Below the pieces are notes generated by a model. The model was not told the DNA's origin. It made no database searches and saw only the letters and a program-made list of their open reading frames with translations. A DNA stretch of 64,000 nt from Rhabditophanes sp. KR3021 (lineage: Eukaryota > Nematoda > Chromadorea > Rhabditida > Alloionematidae), in contig CAUJLY010000003.1 of NCBI GenBank assembly GCA_963281155.1, forward strand, positions 1,922,001-1,986,000, in the 5' to 3' direction. The first letter of the stretch is position 1. The number at the start of each line of letters is the position of its first letter. A program made the translations under genes and the position numbers. Below, one piece after another: positions 10,731-22,910 of this stretch.

Positions 10731-13700
10731 ATGGCTAGTAAGTTTCCAATTTAAAAAATTGTTTTAATTGTTTCTTGAATTAGGACGTCAGCATCTGAAA
10801 TACATAGAAGAAGGTGATTTAAAAAACATAGGACAAACAAAAGAAGTTAAATTACCAGATGATTTCGTGTACATAGCAAATGATGAGTTTCGGATATGGT
10901 CCCAAATTGATAAAACGAGGGAATTGCCAGATGATCAGCAATATCATGATATAAGTGATGATGAATATGAATTACCTCAAGTCCCAAAGTTGACAATTAA
11001 AGAAATTAATCAGAAAGGGAAAATTAATTTTGTCGAACCCAACATTCAATTCCATAACCACGAACAACATGAAAATTATTTAGATGACAACCAACTTGAA
11101 AATGATTTAGATGATGAAGACGACGAACTCGAAAATAAATTACGAATTTTGGAAGATTTTGAGGATGAATTCGAAGATGAACCTCAATTAACTATTGTGG
11201 AAGAATCCGATGTTGAAAATGAACATAACGCACAATTAAATATTTTTGCAGAATCGGAGGTTCAATTGACTGTTGCATATGAAAGAGAAATTCAATTAAA
11301 TGCTGCCAAGTTAGAGATTCCAGAACATGTTGTTCTGTTAAAAAGTCCTTCGTGCTGCGAGCATGTTCGAATCGGTTCTGAAGCCCTCGAAGATTTATCT
11401 GAGGCAACTGGTGAAAAATCTACACATACGGATACTATAAATAATTCTGGCCACTCCAGTACGCCTTTTCAACCTTCTATGCCACAATTTCCCTCGTTAA
11501 TGGAGGATTCATCAGGGACTGAATCGGTGTGTTACTCAGAATCTGACACTGAGTACGAAAAAGAAGTCGAGAAACTTGGGCTATCTTTGTATGATGCCGT
11601 TGAAAAGAATGTAGATGAAAACGTGCCGCAGAAGGAGAGTCAGCGTATTAATGATACGTTATTAAATTCTATCCATAATGACGATGCTAACTTTGACGAA
11701 ATGAAAGTTAGTGAAGAATCCGAAATTCTTGATTTAATTAAAGCAGCTTTGATACAACTATTTCCAGGTGGTGAAAGAGAATTGCCAATTGGTGACCAAT
11801 ATAAGAATTTTCAAATGCTCGTTGACTTTGGCACAAAATTTACACTTGAGGAAGAGTTGCCAGAAAGTGACGCGAGAGACGGTGAAGGCAATAGTGTGCC
11901 ACGTAATTCTAACGTCTTCATTGCCGATGACACAACATTATTGGATAATGGAAATAGTAAATGGACGTCGTTTGAGGATTTTTATCTTGATGCAAATAAA
12001 GGTTACCCAAACAAAGAATCCCTTTTTGCCAAGGGAATAAGTGCAATAAAGGCTTTTCTCAAGAAGAAAGAGCAGCAAAATAAATTGAATCAAAACAAGT
12101 CTTTAATAAAATTTATTGGCGAAAAAAATATCTCTGTGGAGTGTAGTTTTATATCCAATATTCAACAGGAATATGCTGCTCTTGTTTTCTTCAAAACTGG
12201 AAATTGCGATGTTGTAACAACAGCTGTTAATGCATCAGTTGAAGAAAACGTAACAGCTAAAATTGAGCTAGTTAATATCAGTAACAAAAGTGAAATTGCA
12301 TTTTGTGTCAAAAATACACCTAGAACATGTGAAATACGAGATGTTTTTCAGGAAAGTGTTGTGGAAAATATTGTTGTTGATTATTTTTTCGCAAATCCAA
12401 ACAATGATAAGGGAAATTCATCTGTTTTTATTCCAACTTCAAGGGACCTTCAGGTTGCAAAAAATGTTAATGCTTGTGTTGAGGAGACCATGAATGTTGA
12501 TTGTAGATTCGTTCACTCCAATTCGGCAAATGAAAATACCGGTATTGTTTATGATATTTCTGCTCTTGGGGAAGATGTAGAAAAAGGAATGACTGCCAGT
12601 ACTGAAGAAACTGTTGATGTTAATGCTGAGTTAGTCTGCATACGTCCAACATATGACAGTGCATTTATTGTTAACGATATCCCTGCAACTTCTGCTGTAT
12701 TGAAATCTCTTGATGCAAGTAGAGAGGGAAATGTGAATGTTGATACTAATTTGGTTAGAGTTCAAGATTATGGAAGTACTGCTGTTGTGGTAGATATACG
12801 TGAAACCTGCAAATCAGTATTTGCTGAATTTCATGCAAGTGTCGAAGAAACTATAGATGTCAATTGTATGTTAATTAACTACAAAGTCCAATCCGAAAGT
12901 GCAGTTGTTATCCATGATATACCTCGTACATGCGGGGCCACAATTTTAACGGAAGCTAGTAAAGAAGAAAATAGTACAACTGAATTCAATTTAATTAGAT
13001 CTCCAGAAAATGAAAATACCGTTGCAGTTAATGATATACCTAGAATTGGGCAAATTATATTCAGACCAATCAAGGCAAGTAGGGAAGAAAATGCTTCATT
13101 TGAATTCAATTTTGTTAGAACTCAGGAAAATGAGAGTGCAGATATTGGACAAGACACACCGAGAATTGTAGAAAGCCTAGTAGTTGCAATGAATGCTAGT
13201 ACCGAAGAAAATGTTAACCGTCAATTAGATCTCGTAAATGTCGCCATCGTAAATGAAGATTCCCTCTTTGAGCATGATATAGTAAGCATTTATGAAGCTG
13301 TATCAGCATCAGTTTTAACAAGTAGTGAAATAAGTACTAATGCTACATATAAATTCACTGCAATATCTTCTAATGAAAGCTCTAGTGCTATTCTGGGCAT
13401 TCCTTCAACAATTTCTGCATCAGAAAGTGTTACAGTTCCAGAAATACCTCTTCCAACTAATTCAGTCGAAGAATCAATAATAATTCTTGATAATATCTTT
13501 ACAGCAGATGAGTCTGAATTATTTGAAATCAAAAATGCCCCGGTTCAATGTAATCCTCAAGAATCTATTTTTCATGAAATTACTTCCGTTATTAATGCTG
13601 ATGAGGTTGAAGTCTTTTTGCCTATAATTCAACAAAATACAGATGCTGAACTTATTCTAAATAAGGAACCTGAACAATTGACAGTAAATAATTCAATTCC

Positions 13701-16700
13701 CATTAATGTTCATAAATCTGTCTCAGGGAATTTTGTTGTTTATATTCCTTCAAATATTGTTAAAAATGATTTAGTTATTCCTCCTAATATTGTTCAAAAT
13801 GGACCTGTTGTTGAATCACAATTTATTAACGTTGAGAGTCTTCTCAGTATTCCCGATCCAAATCTTATTTTTGTTGACAAACCAATTGGCCGAGTTTTAA
13901 GAAACAGGTCAAGACAAACAGTTGTTATTCGTAAGTCCACTAAATCTTTTTTAATTGGTCCTAATCCTTACGTAATTTAAGCTAATCCTGTGCACGTAGT
14001 CGATAGGAAACTAAATAATTCGGCAAACAATGACTTGGGAAATGCACCCGTGCCAGAGCACTTGGAAGTGTTTAATAACATACCAGTCCCTGAACAATTA
14101 GCACATTTAAAGAATGACTTGGATAATGGACCTGCCATTCAAACTGCACCAATTGCCGATTTAAATACCGCTTTAGTTGACCGATTGCTTGATAATCGCT
14201 TAGTTGAACTTATGACAGACAACGAGGATGGTGTTGTATCTAATGTTTTGAATGTTAGATCACCGAATATAACTTACGAAAGGGTCGCAGTAGCAGAAGA
14301 GAATACTTTAATTACAGTCTTAAAAGATATGTCCGCGCAATTATCTTCCGAAAGAAACTCACCTTCTAGCTTAGAAAACTCATTATCTACCGTAGAAAAC
14401 AAGGCACCTGCCGTAGATAAATCAGCTGGGAATGATCAAAATAAACCGTCATCGAGTGACATTCGAAAGAACCTTCATCCTCTTTTAAGATTTATTCCGT
14501 TTGTAGGGAATAGAAAAAGACCATCTCCATTACCTCCAGCTCCAGTCACTCCAGTCAAAAAAATGGCAACAAGAAGTTCAGTTAAGCAAAAATCAACAAT
14601 GGAAGGAGCTAGCAGATTAGCTGAACAAAGAGTTCCAACTATATTAGGTTCAGTAAGAAATTCAAACGAACCAAACATGATTGCGACGGACAAAGTTACG
14701 GAAGTTGTGAAGGTGCCAAGAGGTAGAAAGCGAAAGATTGTTGATGAAAATCAAATAGTCGTCAAAAATGAAACTGTTCAACAGAGTTCTACAGTTGAAG
14801 TAAAAGAACCAGCATCAAAAGTTGCAAGAATTGACGAACCTATTAAGATTAATGAAATTGTTGAGCCTGAAAGAGATAACAAAATTTCTGAAGAATCAAG
14901 AATTAATGCAATTGATGAAACAATAAATACAATTGCTGAAACATCAAAAATTAAAGAAATGGCTGAACCTGAAATAAAAAATGCAATTGATGAACCGGAA
15001 ACAGTTAATGAAGTGCCAACATTAGATGTAGATTTAATAATAAAGAGTATATATGATATTCCTTTAATACCAGAGGATTTCGATTTTCAAGTAGAAGCTC
15101 CGATGAAAAGAAACAACCCTGACAGAGGTCCTGCTGAACTAGTAATTTCTAATATAAACACATGGAGAGGTCCAGGTAATAGAGGTCGTCCATCAAGATT
15201 CACTAAGTTGCTTCAAGATCCAGACGATTCAGATACTTATGTTTTTGTACCATCGCCATGGATTGATCCTAGTCCAATCCCACGTGATGAAAATGGTAAT
15301 CCTATTATTGCACCGCGAGGTCTATTTCCTAATATTAAATCTGATGAAGAAATTCCTGCGACTGAAACTTTGGATCAAATACCCATGCACAATGCTGTTA
15401 AAGAAGTTGATATGGTTCGACATGTCCAAGAAGTAGATATTGTTGAAGAAGTCCAAGACGTTTCTATTGCTGATGAATCAGTTAAAAAAGTTCTTAATGT
15501 AGAACATGTTCAGAATATGGCTATTGTTAAACGTATTCAGGAAGTTCCCATTGCCGACAAAGCAATCGAAGAAAAAACAAATGATATTAATGAATTAGGA
15601 AATTTGGACGATGAAAAAGAATTAGATATCGAAAAGGATACAGAAACAGCAAAACGACAATTAATAAAGCCTATGCTTTCAAATGTTCCAAAACCTACCA
15701 AGTCTAAGCTTGATAAAAGCCATTTTCTGGAAACAAGTAAAGATGAAATTATTTATGCTGATGAACATCTAGATGTTACGAAAGCAAGAATAATAGCCGT
15801 TAAAGATAATAGAGCAGCCCAATGGCAAAAACGATCGGACCAACTTAGAGCAAATCCTGTTTTCATGGAAGAATGTAATGAGTTTCCAAGAGTCATTAAA
15901 CTCTGTAGCAATATGACCAAGATTGTGCTTCCTGAATTAAGCTTTAACTTCAGCAATGTCGATGAAATTAAAAACAGAAGTCAAACAGCTTTTGAAAAAG
16001 GATTGGCTGAGTTTGGAGAATCTGAAATTATACCCCAAGTTAGCTTTGTCAAACAATTAAAAATTAAGCGAATCGAGGAAGGATGTAATGAGTGGGGTGC
16101 AGAATCCGATGGCAAATGTTTCATTCCTGAACACCTCAAAGATCCTAAAGTTGATACGGGCGTTAAAGAAGAAAAAACCTATAAATGCCAATGGCGGCTT
16201 TGCGAATTAGAAACAGAAGACCATTTTAAATTTATAACACATGTGGAAGAACATCATTTAGAATTAGCTTGCAATTCCTCAAAATATTATTGCCTTTGGA
16301 AAAACTGTCCGTGTGAGAATACACCTTTCAAAACCAAGAAATTGCTTAGAATTCATTCAAGAAGTCATACCTCAGAAAATCCTCATGCCTGTGAATTTCC
16401 TTTTTGTCGGAAAACATTTATCAGGCATGAAAACTTAAAAACTCATTATTTTGGACACAGCAACCTGAAGCCTTATTTATGTATTAAAGAAAACTGCAAC
16501 ATGTATTTTACAAATGCATCGGATCGGAAGAAGCATGTGGATAAGCGGCATAAAGAAAATAAACGGTATTTCCATTGTCCTGTAGCGATGTGTTGCAGAT
16601 GCGGCGGATACAGAGATGCCTCGTCACTCAGGAAGCATATGAAACATGCTCATGGCGACGCATCTTATGACATGGCATTATGCTTTAAATATCTCAATGG

Positions 16701-17568
16701 AGATTTAGGATCTTATGGCAAAATTACGATGCCTATGTTAAAGTATATTCAAGAAAATAAAAAATGGAGTGACTATCCATGTGGAAGCAAAGGCGAAGAC
16801 CCAAATACATGGATTGTAATGAAATATGGCCCGAATTTAAGAAACGATCCTAGATTAAAAGAATACCTAGCGACACATGCAATAGTAAAAGAATTGGCTC
16901 CAATACATGAAAGTTGGCCGACTACAATTTCGGGGCTTTTATATAAATGTAAATACGAGACGGGCGAGGTAAAAGTTGAAATTAATACGGGAGGAGCAGG
17001 ACTTACATTTATGAAAAAATTTGAAATTACTATTGCAGAGATAAAACCAGATCCACAACAAAGAGGCGGCGGTAGGGGCAAGAATCAAAAAAGTAAAATG
17101 TCACTTCAAATGGAGGAAGTATCTGATTCTGTTGCTAACAAAAATAAGTTCTATCAGATGCTTGACAAAAGTAGAAGGGAAAGGATTTGCAAAAATGAAA
17201 TAACTGGATACATTGGAGTTTGGCAAAAGTCAATAGATGAAATTCTTTATTTAGAATCTATCAAAGAAGAACTCCTTGGAAACGACATGTTATCTGTTCT
17301 TTCTGAATTTACTCTAGCCGGAAACTGCGATGGAATCGATACTATTTATGTCCAATCCAAGAAACCTTTGCAAGAAAAAACAATCACACTTCCATTAACA
17401 AATGATGCACTTAAAGTTTTGCTAGATGACAGTTATTACAATTATTATACTCCACAGCCAAATTACTTCCAAAATAAAGAGATCACGATCTTTGAACCAA
17501 TGCGTGATTATGATATAGCAGATGAACAAGAATACTATCAATATCAAATAGCTTTTAAGAAATGCTAG
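10731..17568 (+). CDS. Giant divergent GLI/TRA-1-like C2H2 zinc-finger protein
   Basis: Proposed exons: 10731-10737 (only 7 coding bases, ATGGCTA), 10784-13930 and 13982-17568, giving 2246 residues. The last intron (13931-13981) starts GTAAGT, is 51 bp long, keeps frame and contains the TAA at 13978-13980; unspliced RNA would stop after about 1067 residues. An alternative acceptor at 13999 also keeps frame. Residues ~485-845 hold nine degenerate 40-residue repeats. Residues ~1785-1945 hold five C2H2 fingers with GLI signatures: RHENLKTHYFGH, NASDRKKHVDKRH and DASSLRKHMKHAH. These match fingers 3-5 of GLI/Ci/TRA-1, the Hedgehog-pathway or sex-determination transcription factors. Finger 5 has two extra residues. 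The remainder is acidic, low complexity, with a possible nuclear signal RGRKRK. It may be TRA-1 itself or a fast-evolving paralogue. Confidence 0.7.
12229..13311 (+). repeat. Nine in-frame 120-nt repeats within the GLI-like gene
   Basis: Units begin at 12229, 12349, 12469, 12592, 12712, 12832, 12952, 13072 and 13192. Each encodes 40 residues (one has 41). The consensus begins xASxEENV, then a hydrophobic xLV, and ends near xxDIPRT. The repeats are strongly diverged at DNA level but phase is kept, indicating protein-level selection. Flanking sequence from about 12115 and after 13311 may hold weaker copies. Confidence 0.75.
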
Positions 17569-18457
17569 TGTACAGCGATTTATATAATAGGAATAGTTAA
17601 TTTAGTATATCTAAGCTTAGTTAATTTGTTGATTTTATTATTATTTTGCACACCTTAAGTGTGATTGTATATTTTACACAAGCTTTTAATACGCTCACCA
17701 TGTACTTTCTCTATTTAACATCTCATAACAATATTCCATCGTGTTTTATTGCTTCATTAAATATAATTTATGCACTGTTTTTAAATAAAGATTTTTAAAT
17801 TACAATTATACCAGATACAGAATTTATTTTTTGCAACTTGTTTTCTTTATAATTTCCTTGCAGGCGGCTTATTCCTACTCAAATAAGCCTTTCTACATAA
17901 GAGCTTTGATTGATATTTACCCATACCGTTTCCCCATTATCCGTACAATAACCCTTCATTTTCCAAGTGTCATCTTATATTATTTAATGTGTACTATTTT
18001 GATAATAAAGTTAGGTAATGCTTACAAATAGGCGTTGCGTAATTGAAGTCTAGCAAATTCAATAACTATGCAAATAACGTGGAATGTATTTGCGTAATTT
18101 TGGTTTATGTAGTGCACTAAAGAATCGGCAATAATGTGCTGGCTGAACATTTTGTGTAAAATGCTAACGTCTTCAAATAAACACCTTTATTAGTTGAACT
18201 TACATAATACATTTTGAACTGAAATTTGTGTTACTGACTATTTGTAATATGTCACCTCTAATATGTAAAGTCTTCAAACGATTATCATTTGAAATTAACA
18301 AACAAATAAAACACATTTAAATAACAATTTTTATTTCCAATTAAACAAAGTAAAATGTATCTTGAATTAGATTTTAAAAACAAAATTAACAATAAAAAGA
18401 GTAACAATAACAACCCAATATAATGAAGGTTAATTAAAAGTGGTACATAACAGACTC
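17569..18457. other. Convergent 3' intergenic region
   Basis: About 890 bp between the stops of the GLI-like gene (+) and the nucleolin-like gene (-). Several AATAAA signals are present. An open frame near 17831-18031 lacks an ATG near its start and I reject it as a gene. Confidence 0.5.
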
Positions 18458-20418
18458 TTACTTGGTTGCAGACCATCCACGTCCATAATAAACATCAACG
18501 AGATTCTCTTTGATACTCAGATTTTTACCTTTAAGGAAAGCTTTGAAGGCATCCTCTTCGGTAGGAAATTGGATAAAGGTGAAGTTTTTAGGCTCTCCGC
18601 TTGGACCAGTAGCGAGTTTTGGTGGAAGGCAAGTTGGGAAAGCTTTTTGGATTTCAGTGGCTGAAGTAAATGGAGAAAGACCACATACGAAGAGCTCTTT
18701 ACGAGAAATGGGCTTCATCTCATCCTGACGGACTTTCTTTACATACCCAGCATCTCCGCAACATTCAGCTGCAATCTTGATTCCCATAAATGGTTTTGAG
18801 GCTAAATCTTTAAGAGCTTTTTGAGCGGCTGGAGCCTTATCGAAGACGAGATAGGCAGATGCTTTCTTCAAGTTAGTGATGATTCTGACGGAAACTACTC
18901 CTTCAAACAGTTTGCGAAGGTTTTCGTTAGTTGTTGATACAGGAATTTTCTTTAAATGAATAGTACATTGGTCACGTTGAGTTTTACGTGCTTCTTCTTC
19001 GTCTTTGACTTGTTTGTCGGTGAGTCTTCCTTTGAATTTCTCAGTGACTGGAGCTTCAACTACTTCAACTTTCTTAGCTGGAACTTCTACTGCTTTCTTG
19101 ACTGGAGCTGCTTTAGCCTTGACGGGTGCTTGTTCGATCACTTCAACTTCTTCATCATCTTCGGCCTCTCCTTCAGCTTCTTCGCCTTCCCCAGCGTTTT
19201 CTTCATCGGACGAATCATCATTGAAGTTGATTTGATCCGCAAAGTCAGTTTCGACTGGAGTGCTTTCAACTTCGACTTCTTGGACTAATTCTGTTTCGTC
19301 TCCCGAGTCGTCTTCAACTTCGGCAAGTTCGTCATCTTCACCTCCGATTTCGACGAGTTCGTCCCCATCATTCCCAAGATTCATGAGATGGCCATCATCT
19401 TCACCTTCTCCAAAGTCCATCATAAGATCATCATCGGAGTCGGCTTCTGTGGCAATCTTGGCTACTTTACCGTCCTTGACATCTCCGACAAATTTGGGGA
19501 GATTGGCTTTCTTTGACTTGGTCAATTTGGATTTTGGTGTGCCATTAGAGACGTCCATGGCTTCATCTTCGTCGCTGTCAAAACTGACGATCTTCTCAGC
19601 AACCTTGGGCTTGTTCTTGGCATTTACTTTGTGAGCAATCTTTTGCATGGCTGCATTTTCGGTTGTTACCGCAGATTCGATCTTTTGCTTCTTGGCTCTT
19701 GGGCCTTCTGCATTGGCGCCGATCTTCTGAGACTCTTCTTGTGGAACTACGTCAAACCCACCATCTGGATGAGTACGTTTTCTATCTCCAAAGCCACCAC
19801 GGCCTCCTCTACGATCTCCAAAGCCTCCGCGTCCGCCACGGTCTCCAAAGCCACCGCGGCCTCCACGATCTCCGAACCCACCACGGCCTCTTCCACCGCG
19901 ATCGCCGAATCCACCTCTGCCTCCACGATCCCCGAAGCCTCCTCTTGAACCACCACGGTCTCCGAACCCACGGCCTCTTCCGCCACGGTCTCCAAATCCA
20001 CCTCTGCCTCCACGATCCCCGAAGCCTCCTCTGCCTCCACGATCACCAAAGCCACCTCTGCGGTCTCCACGGTCGGCGAAGCCACCACGACCTCTTCTAT
20101 CGACTGATCCGCCTCTGCCTCCACGGTCTCCTCCGAATCCACCACGGCCTCTTCTGTCAGCTGAACCTCCACGGTCTCCGAAACCTCCTCTTGAACCTCC
20201 ACGATCCCCGAACCCACCGCGTCCACGTCCGCCGAAGCCTCCACGACCACCACGATCTCCGCCTCTGCCTCCTCTATCTCCACCTCTACTTCCACCTCCT
20301 AAAAATAGAAATTGATTAGGAGCCCAAATCAACTGTCTAGTCTAGACAATATAAATTTAAAAACAGAAAACTTACTATGCGGACTTCTTCCTCTATTATC
20401 TCTTCCTGGTGGTCCCAT
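18458..20418 (-). CDS. Nucleolin-like RGG and RRM protein
   Basis: Exons 20418-20376 (ATGGGACCACCAGG...) and 20298-18458, with a 77-bp intron, give 627 residues. An N-terminal RGG domain (~residues 15-200) repeats GGFGDRGG. A basic-acidic middle with long Glu/Asp tracts follows, then two C-terminal RRM domains: one starting near QCTIHLKKIPVSTTNENL, the second near KELFVCGLSPFTS. Nucleolins act in rRNA transcription and processing in the nucleolus. Here the order is RGG-acidic-RRM, not the acidic-RRM-RGG order of vertebrate nucleolin. The start follows a TTTTTAG acceptor. The high GC of the repeat opens long antisense frames that are not genes. Assignment as the nucleolin orthologue is likely but rests on domain content. 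Confidence 0.85.
19780..20298 (-). repeat. GC-rich RGG-coding tandem repeat
   Basis: Degenerate 24-30-bp units encode GGFGDRGG(R)GG. The tract is much richer in G and C than its surroundings because of Gly and Arg codons, and is likely prone to length change. Confidence 0.8.
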
Positions 20419-20610
20419 TATCTAACTAAAAATAAGCTAAAATTAATAAGCACAAAAAAATTAAAAAACAGCACGTTTTGAACTCGGAAAAGAAATAATA
20501 AACTTGTAAAATACTTTTAACTTTTCAAATTGCAATCAACGATAAATTGATCGCGTTACCAAGGAGGTGTCTCGAATGGAAATGTGTATACTGTCTAAGA
20601 GTGTTCAAAA

Positions 20611-22647
20611 ATGCGGGTACTTAGATTACTTTTTGTCATTACGGACTACTTTTCTATTGAGATGGCGGATGTGAAAATGTTTGCAAAGATACTAAATGCC
20701 CTAGAGAATTGTTTAAAAAAGAATCATGAAACATTAAATGTTAAGCTTTTCATTAAGATTATCTACAATGTCTTGCTATATTTCGATGACAACGGTAAAC
20801 AGGCTTTCTTTAAAGACCACTTAAGAATACTATCGGACTTTTCTAACCTACAACCGAATGAACACCGTTTCTTCTACAGGCTCTTTTCAAACGGAAATGT
20901 CAGCTGTGAGGAGGACAAATTAGTTGACAAAGATAAGGAAAAAAAGAAATTACTTGAAAGGATGCTTGAAATGGAGTTAATTGAAAATGTAACTTACTCA
21001 GCTTTAAGTCTGAAAGACTTGTGTACCAAAATGAATGCAGCCCAAAGGAAGATTATTTTCACAAAATACAAAATCTCCGAACCTAAAAAAACAAACAAAC
21101 GCATTATTCAGAAGCTAATTCTTCAAAAGGGCCGACAAAAGGAAATTTCAGGAAAAAAGCTTGAAGCAGCTATCACGAAAGATATTTTGGAAATATTAGG
21201 CCAACATTACAAAGTTCCCAATAATGTATTGTCTTTATTCAGCTCAATTTTCATTATGCATTATCCCAATATTATGGACCCTATTCATGATACTGAACCA
21301 TCTGAGATAAGTAATTATATGGTCAAAAATGTGGTAAACTACATTTCGAGATACCACACTGCTGCCAAGCCTAACCAAATCAGAAATAACTCACTGATTG
21401 CTTTAAGTATTTTCGAAACATTTGATGAAATTGCCGCTTACAATGACATCATTGAAAAGTATAGAATTCTGAAAATGCATAATTCTATGTCTGCTAGGGA
21501 ATGCCGAGAAATTGTGCTTTATGCAAAGAATGAATTGAGCTGTCCTGACAACAATTTAAAGTGGATTAGGCGAAGGCTTCCAAGCAGATTGTATCGTTAT
21601 TGCATTTTATCAGTTGGATTGCATATCATTGCGGCTGGGGCTCGTTTGTTTGAAAAGGCGAAAGAGTTTGAAGCTGCTGAGTGTCTATACAAACTAATCA
21701 CCCACAATCTGCTATCTTTTGTGGTTGTGAGCAAGAAAGAATACAGCGAATGGTGGGCACGTCGGATCATTAATTACAAAAGATTAGCTCCTCATAAAAG
21801 TGCCTTAATTTCCTTTTACAATGAAACTGTATTATTTGAAAAAGATCTTACCAAGGAAATGTTGCTTGATATCAACAAGTATTACATGAGTGCAGCAAAT
21901 GCCAATTTATTCAACATCCAGGTATCTGAAGTTCCGACAATTGAAATCTGCTTAGAGTCTTTAAAGAATACAGGCGATTCAGGTGTCAAGAACCAATTCA
22001 TTATCAGAAAGCCTGGTAAAGAAGTTCAATATGTTAAAGTTGAATTGGCGGCCTTGGATTACCTATTTAAGAATCGGGGATTCACAAATGGCGGTCATTA
22101 TGAGAATGATATTTGGAAAGAACTCTTCATGCTTATTTTTGGAGATATTGTCACCACGCAAGCACCTAATGATGTTCCTTACTTTCATGAATATTTGCTA
22201 CTACCACCATTGTTGGGAACTAAGGAATACATGGCTGAGAATGGTGAAAAATACAAAGCAAGATGCGTGTATCTCTTAGGCTCAAACGGAATCCAAATAA
22301 ACAAGCTAATTGTAGAAAATCTTTCACTTTTCAATTCTTTCTGTACTAAAGAAGATTATAAACCGATTTTCGAAACTTCCTCACTTGTAATGGATTTCTT
22401 GAACTGCGTGAAATTAGAAGGTCTACTAAAAGTATTAATGCATCGTCTCGAATTCTACGAGGGAAAATTCTCTGGGTTTCCTGATCTTCTAATGTGGAAC
22501 ACTAACACTAGAGAAATTGCTGGGTTTGAAGTTAAGGGACCTGGTGACACTTTAAAAAGCAAGCAAAAACTGGTTATCTCTTTATTAAATAAAAACATCG
22601 GTTTAAATTGCTACGTGCTGAAGATCAAAGCTAACACAATTATCTAA
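20611..22647 (+). CDS. fan-1: FAN1-type structure-specific nuclease (VRR-NUC)
   Basis: Single exon, 678 residues from the ATG at 20611; an in-frame TAA lies 12-15 bases upstream. A second ATG at 20662 (MADVKMF) could be the real start. FAN1 is a 5'-flap endonuclease and exonuclease for interstrand crosslink repair, recruited by FANCD2. The C-terminal PD-(D/E)XK VRR-NUC domain is clear: Asp625 in FPDLLMWN, and Glu640 and Lys642 in FEVKGPGDTL, with Glu498 in GGHYEND matching the additional acidic residue. The middle contains a TPR-like helical region. The ubiquitin-binding UBZ finger and SAP region of longer FAN1 proteins are absent. It shares a 192-bp divergent promoter with the nucleolin-like gene. 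Confidence 0.9.
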   Translation: MRVLRLLFVITDYFSIEMADVKMFAKILNALENCLKKNHETLNVKLFIKIIYNVLLYFDDNGKQAFFKDHLRILSDFSNLQPNEHRFFYRLFSNGNVSCEEDKLVDKDKEKKKLLERMLEMELIENVTYSALSLKDLCTKMNAAQRKIIFTKYKISEPKKTNKRIIQKLILQKGRQKEISGKKLEAAITKDILEILGQHYKVPNNVLSLFSSIFIMHYPNIMDPIHDTEPSEISNYMVKNVVNYISRYHTAAKPNQIRNNSLIALSIFETFDEIAAYNDIIEKYRILKMHNSMSARECREIVLYAKNELSCPDNNLKWIRRRLPSRLYRYCILSVGLHIIAAGARLFEKAKEFEAAECLYKLITHNLLSFVVVSKKEYSEWWARRIINYKRLAPHKSALISFYNETVLFEKDLTKEMLLDINKYYMSAANANLFNIQVSEVPTIEICLESLKNTGDSGVKNQFIIRKPGKEVQYVKVELAALDYLFKNRGFTNGGHYENDIWKELFMLIFGDIVTTQAPNDVPYFHEYLLLPPLLGTKEYMAENGEKYKARCVYLLGSNGIQINKLIVENLSLFNSFCTKEDYKPIFETSSLVMDFLNCVKLEGLLKVLMHRLEFYEGKFSGFPDLLMWNTNTREIAGFEVKGPGDTLKSKQKLVISLLNKNIGLNCYVLKIKANTII

Positions 22648-22910
22648 CAATTATATTAAACAATTTAAATTATATTTTTTCTACTTTTAAATAAATTTTG
22701 ATTATTTCGCTTAACGTATTCTTTTTCTAATGGTATCAAATGACACAAAGGTATTAATTTGAACTACATACAAGTTCCTTTTAAGGTCAAAGTGCCGTCA
22801 AGAACAAATAAACACAAAAGATAAACTGTTTTATTAAGATTACTAAATACATACTTATAAGTGCTTTATTTAATGACGAATTAGTTTATATTCACCACTA
22901 ATTTGAGGAA

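Noticed and set aside
10784..17568. Two separate genes or a stop-readthrough/dicistronic locus
   Set aside because: A 51-bp in-frame intron with a consensus donor explains the single TAA more simply; the second frame has no ATG near its start.
17831..18031. Hydrophobic 66-codon frame
   Set aside because: No ATG near its start, and it lies in a convergent 3' UTR region.
19005..20319. Long plus-strand open frames opposite the nucleolin-like gene
   Set aside because: They mirror the repetitive RGG and acidic codons of the minus-strand gene; their products are Ser- or His/Leu-rich low complexity with no splice context.
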